Of a stretch of DNA of 51,192 nt, positions 44,048-51,192 are shown in pieces (the stretch's first letter is position 1; every line of letters begins with the position of its first letter). The stretch lies in assembly GCA_944324795.1 (NCBI GenBank), contig CALUXR010000012.1, positions 1 through 51,192 of the forward strand, given 5' to 3'. The notes under the pieces were generated by a model. That model saw only the letters and a list, made by a program, of their open reading frames with translations, had not been told where the DNA came from and searched no databases. A program made the position numbers and the translations under genes. The DNA comes from an uncultured Acholeplasmatales bacterium (GTDB lineage: Bacteria; Bacillota_I; Bacilli_A; Acholeplasmatales; Anaeroplasmataceae).

Positions 44048-44121
44048 TGGAGCAAGTAACGAGAATCGAACTCGCATCTACGGCTTGGGAAGCCGATGTT
44101 CTACCATTAAACTATACCTGC
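44048..44121 (-). tRNA. tRNA-Gly(CCC)
   Basis: 74 nt with encoded CCA and discriminator U. The acceptor is GCAGGTA/TACTTGC; the anticodon loop TTCCCAA gives CCC, reading GGG. The anticodon stem opens with a T-T mismatch. It is separated by 40 nt from tRNA-Pro and probably processed from the frr transcript. Confidence 0.93.
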
Positions 44122-44124
44122 ATA

Positions 44125-44144
44125 TTCCTCCTTTTAAGGAGGAA
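44125..44144. other. Hairpin 3 nt upstream of tRNA-Gly
   Basis: TTCCTCCTT (44125-44133) and AAGGAGGAA (44136-44144) form a near-perfect palindrome. On the plus strand it is followed by CTTTTTT like a terminator, but no plus-strand gene reads into it. On the minus transcript it stands between frr and the tRNA with no U run, so it may be a processing signal. Confidence 0.6.
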
Positions 44145-44154
44145 CTTTTTTATA

Positions 44155-44709
44155 TTAAATATGCATTAATTCTTCATTTTTCTTATTTGTGCAAACTTCA
44201 ACTTCTTTTATTTTTTTGTCTGTTAAAATTTGAACATCTTCTAAATAACCTTTTTCATCATCTTCAGTTAAACCAAGTTTTTTAATTTTTTCATTTGCAT
44301 CTCTTCTTACATTTCTAATAGCAACTTTAGCACCTTCTTCTAATTTGTTAACCTGTTTAACTAATTCTTTTCTTCTTTCCTCAGTCATCTTAGGTATAAC
44401 AAGTCGTATTCCTTGACCATCATTTTGAGGAGGTAGGTCTAAATTAGAATTTTCAATAGCTTTTTCAACAGCTTTTAAAACAGATTTATCATACGGTTTA
44501 ATATAAAGTTGACTAGGTTCAGGCATCGATACTTGACCAACTTGTCTAATAGGCGTCATAACTCCATAATATTCAATCATAATTTGATCAAGTAATTGAG
44601 GGTTAGCGCGGCCTGTTCGAATTGTTTGTAATTCTTTATTGTAATTAGTAATAACTTTGTCCATGCTATCTTCAGCATTTAACATTTCCATATCTGCTTG
44701 TTCTTGCAT
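44155..44709 (-). CDS. frr: Ribosome recycling factor
   Basis: 184 residues, the standard length. The RRF pattern is clear: LQTIRTGRANPQLLDQIMIEYYG, TPIRQVGQVSMPEP, AIENSNLDLPPQNDGQGIRLVIPKMTEERRKELVKQV and IRNVRRDANEKIKKL. It splits the post-termination ribosome together with EF-G. A strong AAGGAGG site lies upstream. It is the last protein gene of rpsB-tsf-pyrH-frr; two tRNA genes follow on the same strand without an obvious terminator between. Confidence 0.98.
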   Translation of the reverse strand: MQEQADMEMLNAEDSMDKVITNYNKELQTIRTGRANPQLLDQIMIEYYGVMTPIRQVGQVSMPEPSQLYIKPYDKSVLKAVEKAIENSNLDLPPQNDGQGIRLVIPKMTEERRKELVKQVNKLEEGAKVAIRNVRRDANEKIKKLGLTEDDEKGYLEDVQILTDKKIKEVEVCTNKKNEELMHI

Positions 44710-44721
44710 TATATATCCTCC

Positions 44722-45429
44722 TTATTTTTTAACGTGTGTACCAATTTTTTCACCTTTAACAGCTTTTACTATATTACCATATTTATTCATGTTAAAGACT
44801 ATAATTTCTAAACTATTATCTTTACATAAAGATGCTGCTGTAGAGTCCATAACTGCTAAATCTTTATTTAATATTTCATTAAATGTTAACTCTTCATACA
44901 TCTTTGCAGACAAATCTTTACGGGGATCAGCAGAATAAACACCTTCAACATTATTCTTGGCCATCAAAATAACATTTGCTTCAATTTCTGCCGCTCTTAA
45001 TACACAAGCAGTATCAGTTGAAAAATATGGGGAACCAATACCACCAACAAATATACATACCCTACCCTTTTCTAGGTGCCTTATAGCTCTTCTTCTTATA
45101 TACGGTTCACAAACTTCATTGACCATTATTGCAGACATAACTCTAGAAGGAACACCTAAATGCTCTAGAGCATCTTGAATAGCTAAACCATTCATAATTG
45201 TAGCAAGCATACCCATATAATCTGCTTGAGCTCTATCCATTCCTAGTTCGGAAGCAGTTTTACCACGCCAAATATTACCACCACCAACGACAATTCCAAT
45301 TTGAACACCTAAATCATGTGCATCTTTAATTTGATTAGCAATATTTGTAACCGTTTTTGGATCTATTCCAAATGAAGTATCTCCTTTTATGGCTTCACCA
45401 CTCATTTTTAATAATACTCTTTTATACAT
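44722..45429 (-). CDS. pyrH: UMP kinase
   Basis: 235 residues. It has [85 protein letters not shown] and [15 protein letters not shown], all typical of the amino-acid-kinase-fold bacterial UMP kinase. It makes UDP from UMP and feeds RNA, DNA and sugar-nucleotide synthesis. It lies 12 nt upstream of frr. An attenuator-like hairpin (45447-45474) precedes it, so its expression may be lower than that of rpsB-tsf. Confidence 0.98.
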   Translation of the reverse strand: MYKRVLLKMSGEAIKGDTSFGIDPKTVTNIANQIKDAHDLGVQIGIVVGGGNIWRGKTASELGMDRAQADYMGMLATIMNGLAIQDALEHLGVPSRVMSAIMVNEVCEPYIRRRAIRHLEKGRVCIFVGGIGSPYFSTDTACVLRAAEIEANVILMAKNNVEGVYSADPRKDLSAKMYEELTFNEILNKDLAVMDSTAASLCKDNSLEIIVFNMNKYGNIVKAVKGEKIGTHVKK

Positions 45430-45446
45430 AAGTCCTCCATATTTTT

Positions 45447-45474
45447 AATAAAAAAGAACCTAAACAGGCTCTTT
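45447..45474 (-). terminator. Internal terminator/attenuator between tsf and pyrH
   Basis: On the minus strand AAAGAGCCT pairs with AGGTTCTTT (9 bp, one G-U), followed by TTTATT. With pyrH starting 18 nt later and no room for a good promoter, it must be partly read through. Confidence 0.8.
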
Positions 45475-45484
45475 TTAAATTAAA

Positions 45485-46381
45485 CTACTTACTTAAACCA
45501 GCCTGTGCAGCTACTTCAGCAGCAAAATCTACTACTTCTTTTTCAATACCTTCGCCGACTTTTAAGCGAACAAAACATTTTACGCTTGCATTCCCTAAAT
45601 ATTGAGAAACTGTTATATCGGGATTTTTAACAAAAGGTTGAGATAATAAGCATATTTCTTTTAAACTTTTTTCTAATCTTCCTGGAACAATTTTATCGAT
45701 AATAATTTGTTCAGGTTTTGGCTTAGCTGATTCTTTATTTTCGTTCAAAGCTTGATGAAGAATAATTTCCTTCTCCTTATCTATATCAGCTTGTGGAATG
45801 TCTTCTTTAGCAATAAAACGTGGGCTAGATGCTGCAATATGCATTGCCATATCTTTAGCAATTATTTCATCAGCATTGCCAACTACGACACATGATACAA
45901 TCGTACCACCCATATGTTTATAAATTCCAAATAATTCATTGTCGTTTTTGCTTACAATTGTTACTCTACGCAAACTAATCTTTTCACCGATTACACCAGA
46001 TGCTTCAAGAATAATTGTGTTTAAATCTTGTCCATTATCAACAATTTTTAGTGCTTCTTCTGTATTATTAGCATTTGAATTAACTAATATTTGTCCTATT
46101 CTATCAACTAAATTAGTAAATTTTTCGTTTTTTGCAACAAAGTCTGTTTCACTATTTAATTCATATAAAACTGCTTTATTGCCACTAGTAACAACATTAC
46201 ATAATCCCTCAGCAGCAACACGACCAGCTTTTTTACCAGCTTTTGCAATACCACGTTCTCTTAACCATGTGATTGCTTTTTCCATATCTCCATCGGTTTC
46301 AACTAAAGCTTTTTTGCAATCCATCATACCAGCTTCAGTCTTATCGCGAAGTTGTTTTACCATTTGTGCAGTAATATTCAT
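45485..46381 (-). CDS. tsf: Translation elongation factor Ts
   Basis: 298 residues. The N-terminal MVKQLRDKTEAGMMDCKKALVETDGDMEKAITWLRERGIAKAGKKAGR is the UBA-like domain plus linker. The TDFVAKNEKF region, which contacts EF-Tu for GDP release, is present as SETDFVAKNEKF. It recycles EF-Tu to its GTP form. It starts 2 nt after the rpsB stop and is read from the same promoter (47313-47341). Confidence 0.98.
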   Translation of the reverse strand: MNITAQMVKQLRDKTEAGMMDCKKALVETDGDMEKAITWLRERGIAKAGKKAGRVAAEGLCNVVTSGNKAVLYELNSETDFVAKNEKFTNLVDRIGQILVNSNANNTEEALKIVDNGQDLNTIILEASGVIGEKISLRRVTIVSKNDNELFGIYKHMGGTIVSCVVVGNADEIIAKDMAMHIAASSPRFIAKEDIPQADIDKEKEIILHQALNENKESAKPKPEQIIIDKIVPGRLEKSLKEICLLSQPFVKNPDITVSQYLGNASVKCFVRLKVGEGIEKEVVDFAAEVAAQAGLSK

Positions 46382-46383
46382 GA

Positions 46384-47199
46384 TTAGTCTTCCTTTACTT
46401 CAGTTTTAGCTTTAGCTTTACGTGGTGCCTTTGCTTTTTGTTCTTCTTTTGCTTCTTCTTTATTAATCTCTTCAGACATATTTACTTCTTCGTCATTGAA
46501 CTTTTCAACAACACCACCATTAGCTTCAATAACAGCATTAGCCATTACACCAACTATTAATTTAACAGCTCTAATTGCATCATCATTAGCAGGAATTACA
46601 TAATCTACTAAATCTGGATCACAATTAGTATCAACAATACCAAACACTGGAATATTTAATTTATGTGCTTCTAATATTGCATTATTTTCTTTACGTGGAT
46701 CTACTATAAATAAAGCTTCAGGAACTTTAGTCATTTCTTTTATACCACCTAAATTCTTTTCTAATTTATCTCTTTCTGCCTTTAATTTAATAACCTCTTT
46801 TTTAGGTAAAGAATCAAAAGTTCCTTCTTCTTCCATTTTGTAAAGATTTTGTAATTTTTGAATTCTTTTACGAATTGTTTTAAAGTTTGTCATAGTACCA
46901 CCAAGCCAACGATTGTTAACATAGTACATACCACAACGTTCAGCTTCTTCTTTAACAGCTTCTTGAGCTTGTTTCTTAGTACCTACAAATAAAACTTTAC
47001 CATCATTTTTACAAATATCTAACAAAGCGGCATATGCTTTTTCAATTTCGTTTGCAGTTTTTTGTAAATCGATAATATAAATACCATTTCTTGCTGTGTA
47101 GATGTATTTTTGCATTTTTGGATTCCATCTACGAGTAGCGTGGCCGAAATGAACACCACACTCTAATAATTGTTTCATAGAAACAACAGTTTCAGACAT
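46384..47199 (-). CDS. rpsB: 30S ribosomal protein S2
   Basis: Start set at 47199 ([20 protein letters not shown]) because GGAGG lies 8 nt upstream; ATGs further up are part of the leader. 271 residues: [67 protein letters not shown] and [14 protein letters not shown] are S2 hallmarks. The C-terminal tail is Lys/Glu-rich ([18 protein letters not shown]), slightly longer than usual. First gene of rpsB-tsf-pyrH-frr. Confidence 0.98.
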   Translation of the reverse strand: MSETVVSMKQLLECGVHFGHATRRWNPKMQKYIYTARNGIYIIDLQKTANEIEKAYAALLDICKNDGKVLFVGTKKQAQEAVKEEAERCGMYYVNNRWLGGTMTNFKTIRKRIQKLQNLYKMEEEGTFDSLPKKEVIKLKAERDKLEKNLGGIKEMTKVPEALFIVDPRKENNAILEAHKLNIPVFGIVDTNCDPDLVDYVIPANDDAIRAVKLIVGVMANAVIEANGGVVEKFNDEEVNMSEEINKEEAKEEQKAKAPRKAKAKTEVKED

Positions 47200-47312
47200 T
47201 TTCTTTTCCTCCATTTTATTTTTGTTTTTTCCTCTGTCCTCTTCAACACTAGCCTCCAACATTTAATGCACACGACGGCCAGCTCCAAAGACATGTGTTT
47301 TGTGCCTTTGCT
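47200..47312 (-). promoter_or_regulatory. Structured leader of rpsB mRNA
   Basis: About 110 nt between the promoter and the S2 start. It contains a GC-richer hairpin block (GCACA at 47300-47304 region pairing with TGTGC near 47269-47273, enclosing GGAGCTGGCC) in an otherwise AT-rich region. Ribosomal-protein leaders in other bacteria allow S2 to repress its own mRNA. That role here is a guess by analogy. Confidence 0.5.
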
Positions 47313-47341
47313 ATTCTACCATAAAAACGTATTAAAATCAA
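47313..47341 (-). promoter_or_regulatory. Promoter of rpsB-tsf-pyrH-frr
   Basis: On the minus strand TTGATT (47336-47341), a 17-nt spacer and TAGAAT (47313-47318), a well-formed vegetative promoter. Confidence 0.82.
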
Positions 47342-47433
47342 CTTTTTTAAAACACACAAAGTACAAAATTAAATTACTAAATTATAAAACTAAATTGATT
47401 TGATTATAAACAATGAAAACAATTTATACCATT

Positions 47434-47916
47434 TTAATTACTATTAGATATTAATATAACAGTTTCTGCAGCTATAGCTTCATTTCTTCCTATAAAACCC
47501 ATTTTTTCCCAAGTGGTAGCTTTAATTGAAATATTTTCAATGTTTAAATCTAAAATTTTTGATATTTCTTGACGCATTAAAAATTTATATGGTGCAATTT
47601 TTACCATTTCAGAATAAATCATAATATCACAATTAACAAGTTTATAACCTTTATTTTTAACAATTTCATAAACATTTTTAAGTATAATTTTAGAATCTAT
47701 ATTTAAAGTTTCTTTAGCAGTGTCAGGAAAAAAATCACCAAGATCTCCTAGTGCTAAACTTCCTAATAACGCCTCTGCTAAACTATGCAATACACAATCA
47801 GCATCACTATGTCCTAATAAGCCTTTACTATACCCATCAATTTCTATTCCGCCTAATATTAATTTACGGCCTTCTACTAACCTATGTACATCCCATGAAT
47901 GGCCAATTCTAATCAT
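47434..47916 (-). CDS. ispF: 2-C-methyl-D-erythritol 2,4-cyclodiphosphate synthase
   Basis: 160 residues. IRIGHSWDVHRLVEGRKLILGGIEI holds the metal-binding Asp and His (DVH). LLGHSDADCVLHSLAEALLG, LGDLGDFFPDT and the ATTWEKMGFIGRNEAIAAE end complete the family signature. It closes CDP-ME-2-phosphate into the cyclic diphosphate in the MEP isoprenoid route. It overlaps ispD by 8 nt. IspF and IspD are separate here, not fused. Confidence 0.97.
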   Translation of the reverse strand: MIRIGHSWDVHRLVEGRKLILGGIEIDGYSKGLLGHSDADCVLHSLAEALLGSLALGDLGDFFPDTAKETLNIDSKIILKNVYEIVKNKGYKLVNCDIMIYSEMVKIAPYKFLMRQEISKILDLNIENISIKATTWEKMGFIGRNEAIAAETVILISNSN

Positions 47917-48547
47917 ACAATTTCCTCGCTATTTCCAAATCATATTTAGTAGTAATTTTGAAATTATGCTCATCATCTAATATTTTCAAAACTTTAAGTT
48001 CTGAATTATATTTTAAGATTAAGGAAACATCATCTGTTGGCTTAAAATGTTCTTCTAACGCCTTTTTATAACTATAAATAAAATGTTTTTTTGTTACCAT
48101 TTGAGGTGTTTGAGCTATTATAATATTTGTTCTATCTAATAGAGCTAATGGTTCATTTTGGTAAACTGTTCCTTTTATATTTATATAAGGTAAAATTAAG
48201 TCATAATTTGCAGATTCATTAATAATCTTTGTTAATGTCTCAGTAGATATGAACGGCCTTGCTCCATCATGAATTAGAACTTTCTCGCTTCTAATCTTTT
48301 GCATTGCATTGTAAACACTAATAAATCTTTCAGCACCTCCAAGCACTATAGATACATTTTCTGATAAATATTTTTTTACCTTATCAACATCTTCAGGTCT
48401 AACACTTAAAATTATATTATCGCAAAATTCTTTTAATATACTTAACGAATATGTAAATATAGGCATATTGTTTAGGTTTATGAATACTTTATTTTCTCCC
48501 AAATTTAATCTTGTAGCACTCCCAGCCATGCAAATTATAGCATCCAT
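47909..48547 (-). CDS. ispD: 2-C-methyl-D-erythritol 4-phosphate cytidylyltransferase
   Basis: 212 residues. The start AIICMAGSATRLNLGENKVFINLNNMPIF is a variant of the AAGxGxR nucleotide loop, with Gly-Ser-Ala-Thr-Arg. SVRPEDVD, VLGGAERFISVYNAMQKI, VLIHDGARPFIS and IIAQTPQMVTKKHF are typical of IspD. It couples MEP to CTP. The gene ends overlapping ispF and begins 1 nt after the PAS/GGDEF-like gene, so the whole block from cdaA to ispF is one likely operon. Confidence 0.95.
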   Translation of the reverse strand: MDAIICMAGSATRLNLGENKVFINLNNMPIFTYSLSILKEFCDNIILSVRPEDVDKVKKYLSENVSIVLGGAERFISVYNAMQKIRSEKVLIHDGARPFISTETLTKIINESANYDLILPYINIKGTVYQNEPLALLDRTNIIIAQTPQMVTKKHFIYSYKKALEEHFKPTDDVSLILKYNSELKVLKILDDEHNFKITTKYDLEIARKLYD

Positions 48548-48548
48548 G

Positions 48549-50069
48549 TTATTTATTAATATCCTTATAAAAAATATAAGGAATTCCCCTTTCTAAAGCT
48601 TTTTTAAACGCAATTTTAGTGTTTGCATATATTTCTTTAGGTCTAATAGCGTCATTTGAAAAAGATAAGCCCATCGTAACATTTAGACTACACTTTATAC
48701 TACCATATGATAGACTTGGATTAAATATTTGTCCTTTTTTTAATGTCTTATTTAAAAGATCCATTTTAGAAATATCCGTAATAACAAATACGAAGTCTAA
48801 TCCTGAGATTCTAAAAAATCCATTTTCAAAACTGAAAATTTCTTTCAATGTCCTAACGTACTCCTCCATAGCTAATGTCCCTAATGAACGCCCATATTTT
48901 TCATTAAGATTTGGAATATTAGAAATTCTAAAATATGCCAACTCATAATTAATATTTTGATTAGCTAAATCATTTATATATAGTAAAAGTTCATTCTCTT
49001 CTTTTAATGAGTCTAGAATTGTATTTGTTTTAATAAAATTTTTACTACTATTAAATTCAACATAACTAACAATCTCATCTTGGATTCCGTCATTAAAAAT
49101 GACTTTGCTTCGTTCTCTTACATAAATGTATTTATATTCGCTTTTAATTCTATAAATGCATGTAAAACAAGAATTATTTTCAGTTATGGAATTCAAAGTA
49201 TTATTATAATCTATTAAATCATCATTATTTATTAGTTTTTCAAATTCTTTTAATGAAATATTATTACTAATATTCAATTTTTTAAGTATATAATCATTTA
49301 ACCAAATTCTACCATTTTTTAAATCTTTAATCCATATTCCCTGATCACTACACTCAACTAATGCTTCTAGTCGCTGTAAACTCATATCCTGAACTGCTGT
49401 CATATTACTAGCACTACTCATATCTTGAGCCCCTATATTAGATATAAAAATTTCACCATTTAATTTATTATTTATATAAATATTCTTTCGTTTAAATAAA
49501 AATGTTCTAGATGTATCATCTTTTAAATGAAAAGTAATATTAATACATTCGTTTTCAGCTTTTTCTTTTTGAACAAGGAAATCAACAAAAGCTTTATAAT
49601 CTGTTTTTTGCTCATTTAATTCTAGGTAGTCTAAATATCTATTATAAAAATACTTTAAACTTACATTATTAATATTTTCATCTATTTCTAAGACTTTTTG
49701 TAGGGTGCTAGATAGAGATAAATTTTTATAATTCTTATTTATATGAAAATAAAGTGTAAATTCACTAAATAAATTATTCATTTTATTAAAGTATTTTGCA
49801 TTATTAATACTTTTAATATAGTATTTTAATATCATAATAATCAATGCAACAGTAATTGAAATCATCAAATAATTAAATAATTCTTTATTAAATTTTGAAT
49901 CATAAATGGAATTATAGAATACACTTATTAGTGACAAGCAAAAAATAATGATAAAAGAAAATGTAACTTTAACTTTGCTGAAAATGTTTTTAGATAGTGA
50001 ATCTTTGACTAATATAATTGATAATATTATAGATATTATTAATGGAATTATCGGACTACAATTAAACAT
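48549..50069 (-). CDS. Membrane PAS/degenerate-GGDEF protein (GdpP-like, no DHH domain)
   Basis: 506 residues. Three N-terminal membrane helices (about 8-100), a cytoplasmic middle, a PAS-like domain (about 230-345: LEALVECSDQGIWIKDLKNGRIWLND), and a GGDEF-fold domain (about 365-500). The active-site loop reads RISGLDFVFV instead of GGDEF, so diguanylate synthesis is unlikely. This layout recalls the front part of GdpP, the c-di-AMP phosphodiesterase, but the DHH/DHHA1 catalytic part is absent. It is two genes downstream of cdaA. It may sense a signal and modulate CdaA or a separate phosphodiesterase; that is inference. Confidence 0.78.
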   Translation of the reverse strand: MFNCSPIIPLIISIILSIILVKDSLSKNIFSKVKVTFSFIIIFCLSLISVFYNSIYDSKFNKELFNYLMISITVALIIMILKYYIKSINNAKYFNKMNNLFSEFTLYFHINKNYKNLSLSSTLQKVLEIDENINNVSLKYFYNRYLDYLELNEQKTDYKAFVDFLVQKEKAENECINITFHLKDDTSRTFLFKRKNIYINNKLNGEIFISNIGAQDMSSASNMTAVQDMSLQRLEALVECSDQGIWIKDLKNGRIWLNDYILKKLNISNNISLKEFEKLINNDDLIDYNNTLNSITENNSCFTCIYRIKSEYKYIYVRERSKVIFNDGIQDEIVSYVEFNSSKNFIKTNTILDSLKEENELLLYINDLANQNINYELAYFRISNIPNLNEKYGRSLGTLAMEEYVRTLKEIFSFENGFFRISGLDFVFVITDISKMDLLNKTLKKGQIFNPSLSYGSIKCSLNVTMGLSFSNDAIRPKEIYANTKIAFKKALERGIPYIFYKDINK

Positions 50070-50072
50070 AAA

Positions 50073-50261
50073 TTAAATACCAAAAATCTCCTTATAATAA
50101 TAAATAAACACAATAGTCAATGTTATTAAAAAAGAAATTAAAATCAATAAAATTTCTGTCTTTTTTATATGTTTTAAAAACGATTTATTTTCCTCATTAG
50201 CAGTAATTATCATATAAAGAGGGTTAAAGATACATTTTAATAAATTTATTATATATTTCAT
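50073..50261 (-). CDS. Small single-pass membrane protein of the cdaA operon
   Basis: Start set at the ATG at 50261 (MKYIINLLKCIFNPLYMI), with AGGTGA 5 nt upstream; the GTG at 50270 is an alternative. 62 residues: a basic, amphipathic N-terminus, then one membrane helix (EILLILISFLITLTIVFIYYY). No family is recognised. It starts 9 nt after the cdaA stop and ends 3 nt before the GdpP-like gene. In other Firmicutes this slot holds CdaR, a YbbR-domain protein, and no similarity to that is seen here. It could be a small partner of CdaA. Confidence 0.6.
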   Translation of the reverse strand: MKYIINLLKCIFNPLYMIITANEENKSFLKHIKKTEILLILISFLITLTIVFIYYYKEIFGI

Positions 50262-50270
50262 CTTAATCAC

Positions 50271-51038
50271 CTATCTTTTTTGCATAAAAGTATCAATATA
50301 TGTTAAAAGCTTTTCTCGATCAGCTATTTTAACAAGAAATCCTTCTGCAGCAACGGATATATGCCCTGTTTCTTCAGAACATATTATTGATAAGCTATCT
50401 GTTATCTCAGAAATTCCTAAAGCAGCCCTATGTCTAGAACCAGTAGTTTTATCAATTTCACTATGTTGAGTTAAAACATAATAGGCACCCGCACATCTTA
50501 TTTTATTTCCTCTAATAATAACAGCACCATCATGTAAAGGAGTATTAGGGATAAATATGTTTATTAATAATTCTTTCGAGATATCAGCATTAAGTTGTAT
50601 TGCTTTCTCTGCATATTGATCTAATGAATTATGTCTCTCAATCGTTATTAACGCACCAATCTTCCTACTAGATAAAAACATAACGGCATCAGCAATTTGA
50701 TTATTTGTGTTATTACTAGAATATGTAATTATATCTTTAATATCTTGTTTATAATTAATTATATTTCTAAAATCAGGTGCTAAAACGAAAACAGCCAACA
50801 GTATAGAAATAAAAATAGCTCCACCGAATATTTTTTCAGTTAAGTCCAAATGTAAAAATTTAGCCAAATAGTAAATGGCAGTAATTATTAATATTGTAAA
50901 GATAAAATAAACCGCCCTTCTACTATGAGCAATTATGTAAATTAATAGAGTAATAATTATAAAAACAAAATATGTATCAAATAATATTCTTATCCAAGAA
51001 TTTTCAATAAAAAAATTTTGAATCACTTCATACCACAT
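50271..51038 (-). CDS. cdaA: Diadenylate cyclase CdaA
   Basis: Start set at the ATG at 51038 (MWYEVIQNFFIENSWIRILFDTYF); the GTG at 51053 lies inside the ribosome binding site AGGTGG. 255 residues: three membrane helices in the first 90 residues, then the DAC domain with PLHDGAVII (DGA, about 169) and GSRHRAALGISE (RHR, about 204). It condenses two ATP into c-di-AMP, the second messenger for potassium and osmotic balance. CdaR and glmM, its usual neighbours, are absent; instead a small membrane protein and a GdpP-like protein follow. Confidence 0.96.
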   Translation of the reverse strand: MWYEVIQNFFIENSWIRILFDTYFVFIIITLLIYIIAHSRRAVYFIFTILIITAIYYLAKFLHLDLTEKIFGGAIFISILLAVFVLAPDFRNIINYKQDIKDIITYSSNNTNNQIADAVMFLSSRKIGALITIERHNSLDQYAEKAIQLNADISKELLINIFIPNTPLHDGAVIIRGNKIRCAGAYYVLTQHSEIDKTTGSRHRAALGISEITDSLSIICSEETGHISVAAEGFLVKIADREKLLTYIDTFMQKR

Positions 51039-51064
51039 ATTTAATAACACCACCTAATGTATTA

Positions 51065-51073
51065 ATTATAACA
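51065..51073 (-). promoter_or_regulatory. Extended -10 promoter of the cdaA operon
   Basis: TGTTATAAT on the minus strand about 27 nt before the ATG. The leader would be very short. Tracts of AT repeat (ATATATAT, AATAATAAT) lie where the -35 should be. Confidence 0.6.
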
Positions 51074-51099
51074 TATATATAATAATAATTATATAAGAA

Positions 51100-51190
51100 A
51101 ATAAAAAAAACCGCTCACGGGTTTTCGACACTATTCTATATAATTTTTCTACTTTCGTGAGATTTTATATACTACGTATATAAGTCTCAC
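51100..51190 (-). terminator. Hairpin plus terminator upstream of cdaA, possible attenuator
   Basis: On the minus strand a long hairpin (GTGAGA at 51185-51190 with TCTCAC at 51157-51162, inner TTATATAC/GTATATAA) is followed 30 nt later by an AAAACC/GGTTTT terminator (51120-51125 with 51107-51112) and a T run. The terminator loop CGTGAGC can also pair with the CTCACG of the first hairpin, so two exclusive folds exist. It ends an upstream gene beyond the window or forms a regulatory leader. Confidence 0.55.
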
Positions 51191-51192
51191 TA

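Noticed and set aside
45939-46409. A 156-residue plus-strand ORF opposite tsf.
   Set aside because: It lies entirely over the conserved tsf gene and has no recognisable domain or start signal.
48549-50069. An active diguanylate cyclase.
   Set aside because: The signature loop is SGLDF in place of GGDEF, so the catalytic motif is broken.

Overview
The window looks like a chromosomal segment of an AT-rich, low-GC Gram-positive bacterium, probably a Bacilli/Mollicutes-type commensal (Acholeplasma-, RF39- or Erysipelotrichia-like). The evidence is strong A/T codon bias, AGGAGG-type ribosome binding sites, TGnTATAAT promoters, an rpsB-tsf-pyrH-frr cluster, CdaA, and MEP-pathway genes. TGA appears to be a stop: two genes end in ATGA overlaps (10288-10291 and 19371-19374), which argues against the Mycoplasma code. 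Several surface proteins end in a membrane helix plus a lysine tail with no LPXTG motif. That fits a wall-less or sortase-independent cell but does not prove it. No taxon can be assigned from sequence alone.

Layout. (1) 1-2458: a NERD/zinc-finger protein and a SIMPL protein, then a decayed scar holding the 3' end of an ABC-2 permease, an odd pair of interleaved inverted repeats, and the 3' end of a TetR regulator. (2) 2466-6408: the only plus-strand island, holding a secreted protein split by a frameshift in an A7 tract, then a lipoprotein. (3) 6444-17107: a MazG-like pyrophosphatase and a lipoprotein; a YhaO/YhaN (SbcDC-like) pair; a mutarotase and a FucI/AraA-like isomerase; and a McrBC-like ATPase/nuclease pair. 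(4) 17233-42283: a roughly 25-kb glycosaminoglycan (GAG) utilisation locus. (5) 42470-43841: a solitary TnpB with a candidate guide-RNA region. (6) 43931-47199: tRNA-Pro(CGG), tRNA-Gly(CCC), then frr, pyrH, tsf and rpsB. (7) 47434-51038: ispF, ispD, a PAS/degenerate-GGDEF membrane protein, a small membrane protein and cdaA.

How the GAG locus is inferred to work. A membrane-anchored heparinase II/III-type protein, a PL8 lyase, a beta-helix protein and a LamG/Ig-like surface protein would bind and cut host GAGs. A solute-binding lipoprotein, two LplB/LplC-type permeases and an MsmK-type ATPase would import the oligosaccharides. GH88 would split unsaturated disaccharides. NagA, NagB and a ROK kinase would process the amino sugar. 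An RpiR regulator with a sugar-phosphate (SIS) domain sits inside the locus. Two promoter regions carry the same ACTCCA-N16-TGGAGY element and AT-flanked GCG palindromes, and one has a perfect cre match, so pathway-specific and catabolite control are both likely. No sulfatase and no genes for unsaturated uronate catabolism are present in this window.

Of the less familiar items, the most notable are the TnpB with a relocated RuvC-II glutamate, the GdpP-like protein lacking its phosphodiesterase domain next to the c-di-AMP synthase, the RpiR-type operator pair, and the pseudoknot-like repeats in the scar. None of these was tested against any database.
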